Below, piece after piece: positions 23,771 to 32,270 of a DNA stretch of 39,597 nucleotides (positions within the stretch are counted from its first letter, which is position 1; each line of letters starts with the position of its first letter). Location: contig JAHBWA010000078.1 in NCBI GenBank assembly GCA_019637195.1, positions 1 to 39,597 of the forward strand, written 5' to 3'. Source of the stretch: Labilithrix sp. (GTDB lineage Bacteria; Myxococcota_A; Polyangia; Polyangiales; Polyangiaceae). The translations under genes were made by a program, and so were the position numbers. Under the pieces are notes generated by a model, which was not told where the DNA came from, made no database searches, and saw nothing but the letters and a program-made list of their open reading frames with translations.

Positions 23771-23776
23771 TATGAT
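23771..23776 (+). promoter_or_regulatory. Candidate -10 box for the matrixin gene
   Basis: TATGAT matches five of six -10 consensus bases. A transcript starting about 7 nt later would begin after the first ATG (23779), which supports the second ATG (23806) as the real start. No good -35 is visible. Confidence 0.4.
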
Positions 23777-23805
23777 CGATGCTCTTTCGTCACGAGCTTC
23801 TCGTC

Positions 23806-24675
23806 ATGGGCAAGTCACGCGCGCTCTCGGCCGTCCTCGCGTCGGCGCTCTCCGTCGTCGTCGCCCGCGACGCCTCCGCGTTCTGCCGCCTCACCACGTG
23901 CGACCCGAACAACCCGGACGACGAGTGCCGGCGCAACGAGAACGGATGCGTCCGCGACGGCGTCCCCATCAAGTGGAGCGAGCTGCCGATCGTCTATCGC
24001 TTCCACCGAGACGTCTCGGGCAAGCTCGACCCCTCGGGCGCGCGCGCGGCGGTCCGCGACGCCTTCGAGGCGTGGGAGAACGTCGAATGCTCGCGCGGGC
24101 GCACGTCGCTCCGCTTTCGCGAGGGGAGCGACATCGCGCGGGACAAGCCGCTCGGCAGGAAGCAGGCGGCCGAGAAGTTCGGCATCTTCTTCCGCGACGA
24201 CGAGTGGCCCCACGACGACGCGGAGGAGTCGCTCGCGCTGACGACGCAGATCTATGGCAAGACGTCGGGCAGGATCGACTACGCCGACATCGAGATCAAC
24301 ACGGCGGACACGGACTTCCGCCTCGGCGACGACGAGGGCTCCACGAAGGTCGATCTCCAGGCGGTCGTGACCCACGAGGTGGGGCACTACATCGGCCTCG
24401 CCCACAGCAACGATCCCGACTCGATCATGGTGGCGCGCTACTGCGCCTCCGCGGACCGCTGCGGTCAGAGCGCCGAAGTCGCACGCTCTCTCTCCGAGGA
24501 TGACCGGAAGGCCGTGTGCGCGGTGTACCCACCGGCCTCCGTCACCACGCTCGAGCCGGCGTCGGCAGGGTGCACGCAGGGCAGCGCCGCGCAGCCCGCC
24601 GGCGGGGTCGTGCTCGGAGGGCTCGTCTTGGTCGGCTCCGCCCTCGCGCGCCGTCGCTCGCTGCGCTCGTCGTAG
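23806..24675 (+). CDS. Matrixin-type zinc metalloprotease with MYXO-CTERM-like tail
   Basis: This is a 289-residue secreted metzincin. The signal peptide MGKSRALSAVLASALSVVVA ends at ASA before FCRLTTC. I prefer the ATG at 23806 to the one at 23779 because of the signal shape and the -10 position. The catalytic zinc motif is THEVGHYIGLAHS (His190, Glu191, His194, His200; HExxHxxGxxH), followed by the Met-turn in DSIMVARY (Met208). These define the matrixin/M10A-like clan. The N-terminal half (WSELPIVYRFHRDVSG, AVRDAFEAWENVEC, IDYADIEIN) is the typical matrixin beta-sheet and first helix. The tail AGCTQGSAAQPAGG plus hydrophobic VVLGGLVLVGSALARRR is MYXO-CTERM-like, so surface anchoring is likely. 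No autoinhibitory Cys-switch propeptide was recognised. Confidence 0.92.
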   Translation: MGKSRALSAVLASALSVVVARDASAFCRLTTCDPNNPDDECRRNENGCVRDGVPIKWSELPIVYRFHRDVSGKLDPSGARAAVRDAFEAWENVECSRGRTSLRFREGSDIARDKPLGRKQAAEKFGIFFRDDEWPHDDAEESLALTTQIYGKTSGRIDYADIEINTADTDFRLGDDEGSTKVDLQAVVTHEVGHYIGLAHSNDPDSIMVARYCASADRCGQSAEVARSLSEDDRKAVCAVYPPASVTTLEPASAGCTQGSAAQPAGGVVLGGLVLVGSALARRRSLRSS

Positions 24676-24832
24676 CGGGCGCCGTCGCCGCGGGGAGACC
24701 GGCCTCAGGGCCGTGGCGAGCCCTCTCGTCGTCGGCAGAGGCCGGCGGTCGGTCAGGGGCCCGCGCCGGCTGGTCGGAAGGTCCGACAAGCGCGTTGTGT
24801 CGAACGCCGGCTCCACCCACCATTCCCGCGCG

Positions 24833-26137
24833 ATGCGCCTCAACGTCGCGCCCGCGCTCGTGGTCTCCGGCATGCTCCTCGCGCAAAGCGCGCACGCCGA
24901 GGCGCCGCTCCGCCTCGAGCAGGCGGTCCGCGCCGCGCTCGACAACAACGAGCGCTCGCGGCGCGCGCCGCTCCGGGTCGATCAGGCGGAGGGCCAGCTC
25001 GACCGCGCGCGCGGCGCGTTCTATCCGACGCTCACCGCGGCCGGCATGGGGCAGTACCGACTCCGTGAGGACCGCGCCGGGAGGAACACGACGTCGAGCG
25101 GGACCCTCTCGCTCTCCCAGCCGATCGTCGTGCCGAGCGCCTTCCCGGCGTACGCGCAGGCGAGCCATCAGCTCGAGTCGGAGCGCTGGGCGGCGGTCCA
25201 GGAGAAGCGCGCCGTCGCGTTCGACACGGCGCGTGCGTTCATGCAGACGCTGGCCGCCGAGCGCGTGTTCGACGCGGCCGCCCAGCGCCTCGAACGCGCG
25301 CAGGCGAACCTCCAGAACGCCGAGGCCCGGGCGGCCGCGGGGCTCGCGAGCGTCAACGACGCGACGCGCGCGACGCTCGAGATCGCCAGCGCTGCGCGCG
25401 AGGTCGCGACGGCCGAAGGGCGGGTAGGCACGGCGTACCTCGGCCTCGCGTTCCTGATGGGTCGCCCGATCGCGCCGTCGGCGATCGGCGGCCCGGCGGC
25501 CCTCGCGCCGCCGGACCGCACGACCCACGCCGCGGAGAGCTTCGAGACGAACGCCGACGACCAGGTGCGCTCCGCGCTCGACCGCCGGCCGGACCTCCGC
25601 TCTGCGCACGAGCGGACCGAGGCGCTGCGCGCGTCGGCGAAGGAGCCGCTCTACCGCTTGTTCCCCACGCTCTCCGCGTCGGCGCAGGTCCGTGTGTTGC
25701 CGGACCCGCTCCCGACCGAGCGATCCCACGAGGAGTCGGCGACGTTGAACCTCCAGTGGAACATCTTCGACGCCGGCTTCCGCTACGCCGACCGGCGCGC
25801 GCGGAGCGCTCAGGCGGAGAGTCAGGCGCTCGACGAGAGCTACCTGCGCCGGAGCATCGACAACGAGATCCGCGTCGCGCTCGTGACGCTGAAGGCGGCG
25901 CGCGAGGCCTTCCGGATCGCCGACGACGCGATCTCCGCGGCCGAGAAGAGCTCCGAGGAGACGGAGATCCTCTACCGCCAGGGGCTGGCGCGGGCGATCG
26001 AGCTCACCGACGCGACCGCGCGTCGCTTCGACGCGGAGGTCGCGCGCGCCTCGGCGAAGCTCTCGATGGAGCAGGCGTACCTCGAGCTGCGCTTCGCGCT
26101 CGGCCTGGGACCGCTCGACGACGGGGCGGCCAAGTGA
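24833..26137 (+). CDS. TolC-family outer-membrane efflux protein
   Basis: This 434-residue outer-membrane factor is the first gene of an RND efflux operon. The signal peptide MRLNVAPALVVSGMLLAQSAHA is cleaved before EAPLRLEQ. Two TolC repeats are evident, each opening with LEQAVRAALDNNE-like or SALDRRPDLRSAHER segments followed by long Ala-rich helices (coiled-coil periplasmic barrel) and short beta strands (LTAAGMGQYRL; SATLNLQWNIFDAG). The length matches the family. The next gene starts inside its stop (GTGA, 26134), showing translational coupling. The start has no clear Shine-Dalgarno; a small dyad GTCGGA/TCCGAC is present upstream at 24773-24787. Confidence 0.92.
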   Translation: MRLNVAPALVVSGMLLAQSAHAEAPLRLEQAVRAALDNNERSRRAPLRVDQAEGQLDRARGAFYPTLTAAGMGQYRLREDRAGRNTTSSGTLSLSQPIVVPSAFPAYAQASHQLESERWAAVQEKRAVAFDTARAFMQTLAAERVFDAAAQRLERAQANLQNAEARAAAGLASVNDATRATLEIASAAREVATAEGRVGTAYLGLAFLMGRPIAPSAIGGPAALAPPDRTTHAAESFETNADDQVRSALDRRPDLRSAHERTEALRASAKEPLYRLFPTLSASAQVRVLPDPLPTERSHEESATLNLQWNIFDAGFRYADRRARSAQAESQALDESYLRRSIDNEIRVALVTLKAAREAFRIADDAISAAEKSSEETEILYRQGLARAIELTDATARRFDAEVARASAKLSMEQAYLELRFALGLGPLDDGAAK

Positions 26138-27414
26138 AGCGCGCGCGCGTCGTGCTGGTGGTCGCGGCGGTCTCTGCAGGCCTCGCCGCAGGCCTCGCCG
26201 CGTGCAAGCGAGAGGCTCCGACGCCGGACGGCGCGGCGGCGGGGGGAGCTCGCGGCGCCGGGCGCGGCGGGCGCGCGGGCGGGCTGACGTTCGCGGTCGA
26301 TCTCGTTCAGGTCGAGGCGAAGAAGGTCGACTACGTCGTGACCGCGCCCGGCACGATCGAGGCGTTCGAGCGGGTCCAGGTGACGTCGCGGGTGGCGGGG
26401 GTCGTCGACAAGGTCGCCTTCGCGGACGGCCAGGAGGTGAAGAAGGGGGACGTCCTCGTCGTCATCGACTCGGAGCGCTACCGGCTCGCGGTGAACAGCG
26501 GCAAGGCGGCGCTCGAGAAGGCGCAGGCCGCGCAGAGGGACGTCGAAGGGCAGGTCCAGCGCCGCGAGGGGGCGATGGAGAAGCACCCCGGCCTCATCCC
26601 CGGCGAGGAGCTCGAGACCTACCGGACGAGGACGCTCACCGCGAAGGCCGACACCGCCGTCGCGGCGGAGAACCTGAAGATCGCGGAGCTGAACCTGCGC
26701 GATTCGTTCGTCCGCGCGCCGCTCGAGGGGGTCATCCAGACGCGCACCGTCGAGACCGGACAGTACGTGAACACCGGCGTGGTGATGGCCACGCTCCTCC
26801 GCCAGGACCCGATGCTGCTCCGGTTCCAGGTCGAGCCGCAGGAGGCGCCGCGCCTGAAGCCCGGGATGAAGGCGACCTTCACGATGCGCGAGACGCAGCG
26901 GACGTTCGAGGCGAAGCTCACGCTCGTCGCCGGGGCCGCCGATCCGGCGACGCACATGGTCGGGGTGACCGGCGAGGTGCTCTCCTCCGAGAGGAAGTAC
27001 TGGCTCCGGCCCGGCTCGTTCTGCGACGTGAGCGTCGACGTCGGCGCGACGCGCGACGCGCCGGTGATCCCGCGCTTCGCGACGCGCGCGACCGATCACG
27101 GGTACGTCACCTACGTCGTCGAGGACGGCGTAGCCCAGGAGCGCGTGATCACCCTCGGTATGAGCACCAAGGACGGCTGGGTCGAGGTGCGCACGGGGCT
27201 CGAGGGCGGCGAGTGGATCGTCGTGCGCGGCGCCGAGGCGCTCTCGTCCGGCGCGCGCGTCAACGCGACCCGGCTCACGTCGATCGACGCGGGGGCCGCG
27301 CCGCCTGCGGCTCGAGGCGGCGACGCAGGGACGGGCGCGGCGCCCGCGGGGCCCGGCTCCGGGCGTCGCCGCGGCGTCGCGCGCGAGGCCGGGCCGGAGA
27401 GCTCTCCGCCGTGA
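26134..27414 (+). CDS. RND efflux periplasmic adaptor (membrane-fusion lipoprotein)
   Basis: This 426-residue HlyD/AcrA-type adaptor links the inner-membrane pump to the outer-membrane factor. Its GTG start overlaps the upstream stop by 4 bp. The signal ends at LAAGLAAC, a good lipobox, so it is lipid-anchored. Domains in order are a Gly/Arg-rich spacer; a beta/lipoyl half-motif (VTAPGTIEAFERVQVTSRV, VKKGDVLVVID); an alpha-helical hairpin (about 115-180, EKAQAAQRDVEGQVQRREG); the second lipoyl half (SFVRAPLEGVIQTRTVETGQ); a beta-barrel (PMLLRFQVEPQEAPRLKPG); and a membrane-proximal domain. The C-terminal 45 residues are Gly/Pro/Ala-rich and dispensable-looking. Substrate specificity cannot be read from it. 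Confidence 0.94.
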   Translation: MKRARVVLVVAAVSAGLAAGLAACKREAPTPDGAAAGGARGAGRGGRAGGLTFAVDLVQVEAKKVDYVVTAPGTIEAFERVQVTSRVAGVVDKVAFADGQEVKKGDVLVVIDSERYRLAVNSGKAALEKAQAAQRDVEGQVQRREGAMEKHPGLIPGEELETYRTRTLTAKADTAVAAENLKIAELNLRDSFVRAPLEGVIQTRTVETGQYVNTGVVMATLLRQDPMLLRFQVEPQEAPRLKPGMKATFTMRETQRTFEAKLTLVAGAADPATHMVGVTGEVLSSERKYWLRPGSFCDVSVDVGATRDAPVIPRFATRATDHGYVTYVVEDGVAQERVITLGMSTKDGWVEVRTGLEGGEWIVVRGAEALSSGARVNATRLTSIDAGAAPPAARGGDAGTGAAPAGPGSGRRRGVAREAGPESSPP

Positions 27415-30400
27415 GCATCACCGACGTCTCGATCAAGAACCCGGTGTTCGCCTGGATGTTGATGGCGTGCACGATGCTGTTCGGCGTCGTCGCGCTCACC
27501 CGCATCGGCATCAGCCAGTTCCCCGACGTCGATTACCCGAACATCTCGGTCTCGGTGCAGTGGCCCGGGGCGTCGCCGCCCGCGGTCGAGCGTGAGCTCG
27601 TGGAGCCGCTCGAGCAAGCGATCTCGCAGGTCGAGGGGATCAAGCAGATAAGCTCGCAGGCGCGCGCCGGGAGCGCGCGCGTGACCGCGACGTTCGACAT
27701 GTCGCGCGACGTCGACCTCGCGCTCCAGGACATCCAGGCGCGCGTCGCGTCCGCGCAGCGCTCGCTCCCGAAAGACGTCCCGGCCGTCACGGTGTCGAAG
27801 TCGAACCCGGACGACGCCGCCATCCTCCAGATCGCCGTCACCGGCGCGTTCTCGAAGCAGATGCTCGCGGACGTCGCCAAGTACCAGGTGCAGGAGCGCC
27901 TGCAGACGGTCGAGGGGGTGGGGCAGATCACGCTCTCGGGCGCGCAGGCCCGCAACGTGCGCATCTGGCTCGACGCGAGCAAGCTCATCGAGAAGGGCGT
28001 CGTCGCGAGCGACATCATCAACGCGATCCGGACCGAGCACGTCGAGGTCCCGGGCGGCCAGCTCGACACCGGGGGACGCGCGCTCGACGTCCGGCTGCTC
28101 GGCGAAGCCCTCGACATCGGGCAGTTTCGCCAGCTCGTCGTGAAGCGGGGGAAGCCGGCGGCCGCCGACGCGCGCACCGGCGTCGTCACGCCGGCGACCG
28201 CGCCGGTCTACCTCGAGGACGTCGGCCTCGTGGAGGACGGCTTCGAGGACTCCACTTCGATCTCGAGGCTGGACGGCGTGCCGCTCCAGACCCTCGGGAT
28301 CCTCAAGCAACGCGGGACGAACGCGGTCGCCGTCGCCGCCGCCGTCAAGGCGCGCGTCGCCGAGATCCAGCGGACGCTCCCCGAGGGGATGCAGGTCGAG
28401 GTCCTCTTCGACTCGACGGTGTTCATCGAGGAGGCGGTCCACGAGCTCGAGGTCGAGCTCGTGATGGCGGTCGCGCTGACGGCGCTCGTGTGCTGGCTGT
28501 TCCTCGGATCGCTCTCGAGCACGATGAACGTCGTCTTGGCGATCCCCATGTCGCTCCTCGGCACCGTCGCGGTCGTCTATTTCTGCGGGTTCACGCTCAA
28601 CACGTTCACGCTCCTCGGGCTGTCGCTCGCCGTCGGTCTCGTCGTCGACGACGCCGTCATGGTCATGGAGAACATCTACCGCCACGCGGAGATGGGGAAA
28701 GACAAGGTCCGCGCGGCGTCCGAGGGCACGAAGGAGATCACCTTCGCCGCGCTCGCGGCGACGCTCGCGGTCATCGCGATCTTCCTGCCGGTCGTCTTCA
28801 TGAAGGGCGTCATCGGCAAGTTCTTCTTCCAGTTCGGCGTGACGCTCTCGGTGGCGGTCATGCTCTCGTACTTCGAGGCGATCACGCTCGCGCCGGCGCG
28901 CTGCGCGCAGATGCTCGACGCCTCGCGGGAGGGTCGCAGCGCCCTCGGGCGCCTGGTCGATCGCGGCTTCGGCGCGCTCGAGCGCGGCTACGCCCGCGTC
29001 CTCGGGGGCTCCCTTCGCCACCCGGTGAAGGTCCTCGTCGGCTCGGTCCTCTTGCTCGCCGCCTCGGGGCTCTTGGTGACGCGCATCAAGACCGAGTTCA
29101 TTCCGTCGCAGGATCAGAGCCGCCTCAACGTCCGGCTCTCCACCGAGGCCGGCATGACGCCGATCGCGGCGCAGCCGCTCCTCGCGAAGGCCGAGGAGCG
29201 GATCGCGAAGCACCCGGAGATCTCGCGCATGCTCGTGTCGCTCAACGGATCGTCCGGCTCGATCTCGCTCACGCTGGTCCCGCCGAAGGAGCGGAAGATG
29301 TCGGCGGTCGAGCTCATGGCCGCGCTCCGGAAGGACCTCCAGGGGATCCCGGGCATCCGCGGGTCGGTGCAGGACCCGTCGCAGCAGGGCTTCGGCGTGT
29401 CGTCCGGCGGCTCGCCGATCGACTTCACCGTCCGCGGCTCCGACTGGGACGCGCTCGTCGCGGCGGCGGACATGTTCAGGTCCGAGCTCGAAGGCAGCGG
29501 CATCGCCACCGACCTCACGTCCGACTACCAGGTCGGCGGCTCGGAGCTCCAGGTCACGCCGGACCGCCGGCGCGCGACCGACCTCGGCGTCTCGATCAGC
29601 GAGCTCGGGAGCACGGTCAGCGCGCTCGTCGGCGGCAACACCGTCGGGAAGTTCTCGACCGCCGGGCGCCGCGTCGACATCCGGATGCGCCTGCTCGCCT
29701 CGCAGCGGACGCGCCCCGAGGACCTCTCGCTCATCCGCGTGCGGGGAGCGAACAGCGCGCTCGTCCCGCTCTCGATGGTCGTCACGCAAGAGGAGAAGCC
29801 GGTCCTCCAGACGATCAGCCGGCTCGATCGAGAGCGGGCGATCAGCATCAAGGGGAACGTCGGGGCCGGTCACTCGCAGGCGGAGGCGATGGCGCGCGTC
29901 CACGAGCTCGCGAAGGAGCTCCCCGTCGGGCTGCGGGTGGCCGCGGGAGGTCAGGCGTCGCAGCTCGAGGAGACCACGAGCGGGCTCTGGTTCGCGATGC
30001 TCGTCGGCATCCTCGTCGCCTACATGGTGCTCGCGAGCCAGTTCAACTCGTTCCTCCACCCGGTGACGGTGCTCACGATCCTGCCGCTGGCCGTGAGCGG
30101 CGCCGTCCTCGGGCTCGTCGTCTCGGGCAAGACGCTGAACCTCTTCAGCATGATCGGGCTCTTGCTCCTGATGGGCATCGTGAAGAAGAACTCCATCCTG
30201 CTCGTCGAGTACGCCGAGCACGTCCGCGCGCACGAGCACGTCGGCGCCCTCGCGGCGATGGCCAAGGCCGGGCCGCTGCGCCTCCGGCCGATCCTGATGA
30301 CGACGATCGCGACGATGATGGCCGCCGTGCCGCCGATCCTCGGGCTCGGCGCCGGAACGGAGACGCGGAGCCCGATGGCCGCCGCCGTGCTCGGCGGGTT

Positions 30401-30512
30401 GACGGTCTCGACGGTGCTGAGCCTCGTCGTCGTGCCGGCGTTCTACGTCGTGAGCGATCGCGTGAAGGCGCGGCTCCGGCGGCCCCGCCCCGCGCCGCCG
30501 TTGGCTACTTGA
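27411..30512 (+). CDS. RND efflux pump, HAE1-type inner-membrane transporter
   Basis: This 1033-residue proton-driven permease completes the tripartite pump. Its GTG start overlaps the adaptor stop by 4 bp (GTGA). The N-terminus VSITDVSIKNPVFAWMLMAC is typical. Two homologous halves each have one membrane helix, a large periplasmic porter loop and five more helices. The proton-relay motif GLVVDDAVMVMENIYRH (Asp pair) and LLMGIVKKNSILLVEYAEH (conserved Lys) are present. Also seen are FPDVDYPNISVSVQWPGASP, EGVGQITLSGAQ and VLASQFNSFLHPVTVL. These favour the hydrophobe/amphiphile efflux (HAE1) family over heavy-metal pumps, so drugs, detergents or secondary metabolites are plausible substrates. 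There is no adjacent TetR-type regulator. Confidence 0.96.
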   Translation: MSITDVSIKNPVFAWMLMACTMLFGVVALTRIGISQFPDVDYPNISVSVQWPGASPPAVERELVEPLEQAISQVEGIKQISSQARAGSARVTATFDMSRDVDLALQDIQARVASAQRSLPKDVPAVTVSKSNPDDAAILQIAVTGAFSKQMLADVAKYQVQERLQTVEGVGQITLSGAQARNVRIWLDASKLIEKGVVASDIINAIRTEHVEVPGGQLDTGGRALDVRLLGEALDIGQFRQLVVKRGKPAAADARTGVVTPATAPVYLEDVGLVEDGFEDSTSISRLDGVPLQTLGILKQRGTNAVAVAAAVKARVAEIQRTLPEGMQVEVLFDSTVFIEEAVHELEVELVMAVALTALVCWLFLGSLSSTMNVVLAIPMSLLGTVAVVYFCGFTLNTFTLLGLSLAVGLVVDDAVMVMENIYRHAEMGKDKVRAASEGTKEITFAALAATLAVIAIFLPVVFMKGVIGKFFFQFGVTLSVAVMLSYFEAITLAPARCAQMLDASREGRSALGRLVDRGFGALERGYARVLGGSLRHPVKVLVGSVLLLAASGLLVTRIKTEFIPSQDQSRLNVRLSTEAGMTPIAAQPLLAKAEERIAKHPEISRMLVSLNGSSGSISLTLVPPKERKMSAVELMAALRKDLQGIPGIRGSVQDPSQQGFGVSSGGSPIDFTVRGSDWDALVAAADMFRSELEGSGIATDLTSDYQVGGSELQVTPDRRRATDLGVSISELGSTVSALVGGNTVGKFSTAGRRVDIRMRLLASQRTRPEDLSLIRVRGANSALVPLSMVVTQEEKPVLQTISRLDRERAISIKGNVGAGHSQAEAMARVHELAKELPVGLRVAAGGQASQLEETTSGLWFAMLVGILVAYMVLASQFNSFLHPVTVLTILPLAVSGAVLGLVVSGKTLNLFSMIGLLLLMGIVKKNSILLVEYAEHVRAHEHVGALAAMAKAGPLRLRPILMTTIATMMAAVPPILGLGAGTETRSPMAAAVLGGLTVSTVLSLVVVPAFYVVSDRVKARLRRPRPAPPLAT

Positions 30513-32175
30513 CTGGAGCGGGCGCGATCTCGCCGAGGTTCAGGCCGCCCGGGTACTGGTACGACGTGTACGAGCCGTAGCCGAGGACCTGGATCCCGGT
30601 CGGCTTGCTCGACACGAGCGTGTGGGCGCCCTCGTTCACCGGCGCGAGCTTGATCCGGGCGGAGCGCCAGTCCGTCCCGCCGATCGGGGCGAGCGATGCC
30701 GAGACGTCCTGGCCGTCGAGGGTCAGCGTCGTGCCCGCGGGCGCGACGACGTCGACGAAGCTGATCGTGTAGTCGGTCGGCGCGAGGAAGACGTACTTCT
30801 GCCGGTACTGTGCGACCGCCACAGCGAAGCTCTGCGAGGGATCGCCCATCGACTTGAGGAGCGTAAACTGCGGGTCCACCTTCGACGCGCCGAGGAGGAA
30901 CGTCCCGACGCCGAACGCGTGGTTGCCCTCGACCTCGAAGTCGATCCCGACCTCGCCGCACTCGACGACCTCGCCGGCCGCGAGGTCGGCGGGACAGCCG
31001 GAAGGGCGCTGCGGCTTGTAGGTGAGCGTCGTCCCGTCGACGTTTCCATAGAGGCGCACGACATGTCCGACCTTGGCCTCGGTCGGGCCGGTGGGCATCG
31101 CCACCACGTAGTGCTTGCCGAGCGTCTCCGCGGGGAAGACGGTCTCCTCGATGTGGTCGCACGCGATGACGTCGAGCGGGAAGTCGATGCACGGGACGCC
31201 GGTGATGACCTGGACCGGCTTGTCGGCGGTGAGGAGCGAGCCGCTGAAGTCGAAGTCGCGGCCGACGCCGCCGACGACCTGGGCGATGTCGCCCGCGTCG
31301 AGCGTGAAGCTCACCGTGTCGCCCGCGGCCGTCGCCGGGATGCCGCCGCCGGCCGCGACGCGGCCCTTCGGTCCGAGCTTCACGTTGATGACCGTCCCGT
31401 CGCGCGTGGCCGTGACGAGGAAGTAGGGAGCGTAGCCGGGCAGCGGCTCCTTGGTCGGATCGGGTTGCTGCGTCGACTCGTCGATCGGCCGCCGCGAGAA
31501 CCCGTACGAGCCCATGATCCGGTAGGTGCCGGTCATCGCGGTCGACGGCAAGAGCAGCGACGCGTCGTTCGAGTACGAGTAGCAGTCGTCGGCCCCGAGC
31601 TGCTTGCGGCACCCGCTCCAGCTCTTGCCCGGATCGCCGCCCTGCGCGCGGAACTGGAGCGGGCTGAACTGGTAGACGACCACGGGGCGATCGCTCACGA
31701 TGTGGTACGCGCTGCCCTTCGCGACCGCCGAGGTCGTGACGCTGGTGATGGCGTTGCCCTTCAGCTCGGCGATCCACGGCAGGTGGACCTTGCCGAGCGA
31801 GCCGGGGCCGACGGTGATCTTCCAGCGGAGATCGCCGGCGCCGGTGACGTCGACCGTCGCCACCTCGCTGCCGACGTTGGCGACGGCGATCGTGAAGTCG
31901 AAGACGTCCTGGACGATGTTCGCGCCCGGCGTCGCCCAGTAGTCGCAGCCGACGTACGAGCGCGCGGCCGCCGCCTCCGCGCAGGTCACCGGATCGCGCA
32001 GCTCGCCGCCGGCGCCCCCGCCGTCGATGTCGTCGAGGACGCCGCCGCCGTCGCCGGCGAGCGCGCCGTCGCCGTCGCGTCCGAACCCGTCGCGCTCTTC
32101 GCTCCCGCACGCGGCGGGGAGCGCGAACGTCACGAGCAGGGACACGAGCACGGCGAACGAACGACCAGACCGCAT
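30505..32175 (-). CDS. IgGFc-binding-like lipoprotein
   Basis: This 556-residue exported protein has a signal peptide ending in the lipobox LPAAC (Cys23) and an acidic Asp/Gly spacer. The body carries the features of the IgGFc-binding-protein N-terminal-like domain seen in many Myxococcota and vertebrate FCGBP-related proteins: GCDYWATPGANIV, FTIAVANVGSEVATVDV, YHIVSDRPVVVYQFSPL, SNDASLLLPSTAMTGTYRI, YFLVTATRDGTVINV, SGSLLTADKPVQVITG, ACDHIEETVFPAETLGKHYVV. The bacterial role is unknown; adhesion or surface scaffolding is inference only. The gene's stop (TAG at 30505-30507) lies inside the last codons of the convergent RND pump gene, an 8-bp overlap. The start ATG at 32175 fits the signal peptide. 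Confidence 0.88.
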   Translation of the reverse strand: MRSGRSFAVLVSLLVTFALPAACGSEERDGFGRDGDGALAGDGGGVLDDIDGGGAGGELRDPVTCAEAAAARSYVGCDYWATPGANIVQDVFDFTIAVANVGSEVATVDVTGAGDLRWKITVGPGSLGKVHLPWIAELKGNAITSVTTSAVAKGSAYHIVSDRPVVVYQFSPLQFRAQGGDPGKSWSGCRKQLGADDCYSYSNDASLLLPSTAMTGTYRIMGSYGFSRRPIDESTQQPDPTKEPLPGYAPYFLVTATRDGTVINVKLGPKGRVAAGGGIPATAAGDTVSFTLDAGDIAQVVGGVGRDFDFSGSLLTADKPVQVITGVPCIDFPLDVIACDHIEETVFPAETLGKHYVVAMPTGPTEAKVGHVVRLYGNVDGTTLTYKPQRPSGCPADLAAGEVVECGEVGIDFEVEGNHAFGVGTFLLGASKVDPQFTLLKSMGDPSQSFAVAVAQYRQKYVFLAPTDYTISFVDVVAPAGTTLTLDGQDVSASLAPIGGTDWRSARIKLAPVNEGAHTLVSSKPTGIQVLGYGSYTSYQYPGGLNLGEIAPAPVK

Positions 32176-32270
32176 GGTGGCTTGCGTAGCGGGGCGGCGG
32201 CCGCGCGAACAGTGATCGCTTCGATCACGGCCTCGCCGCCTGTTGCCCGCCGATCGGTCGGAACGAGCGC

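Noticed and set aside
27111..30239. Very long open frame (over 1000 codons) antisense to the RND pump gene
   Set aside because: Composition is dominated by Arg, Asp, Glu, His and Leu with no motif, as expected for the complementary frame of a GC-rich gene; the pump frame has full family signatures.
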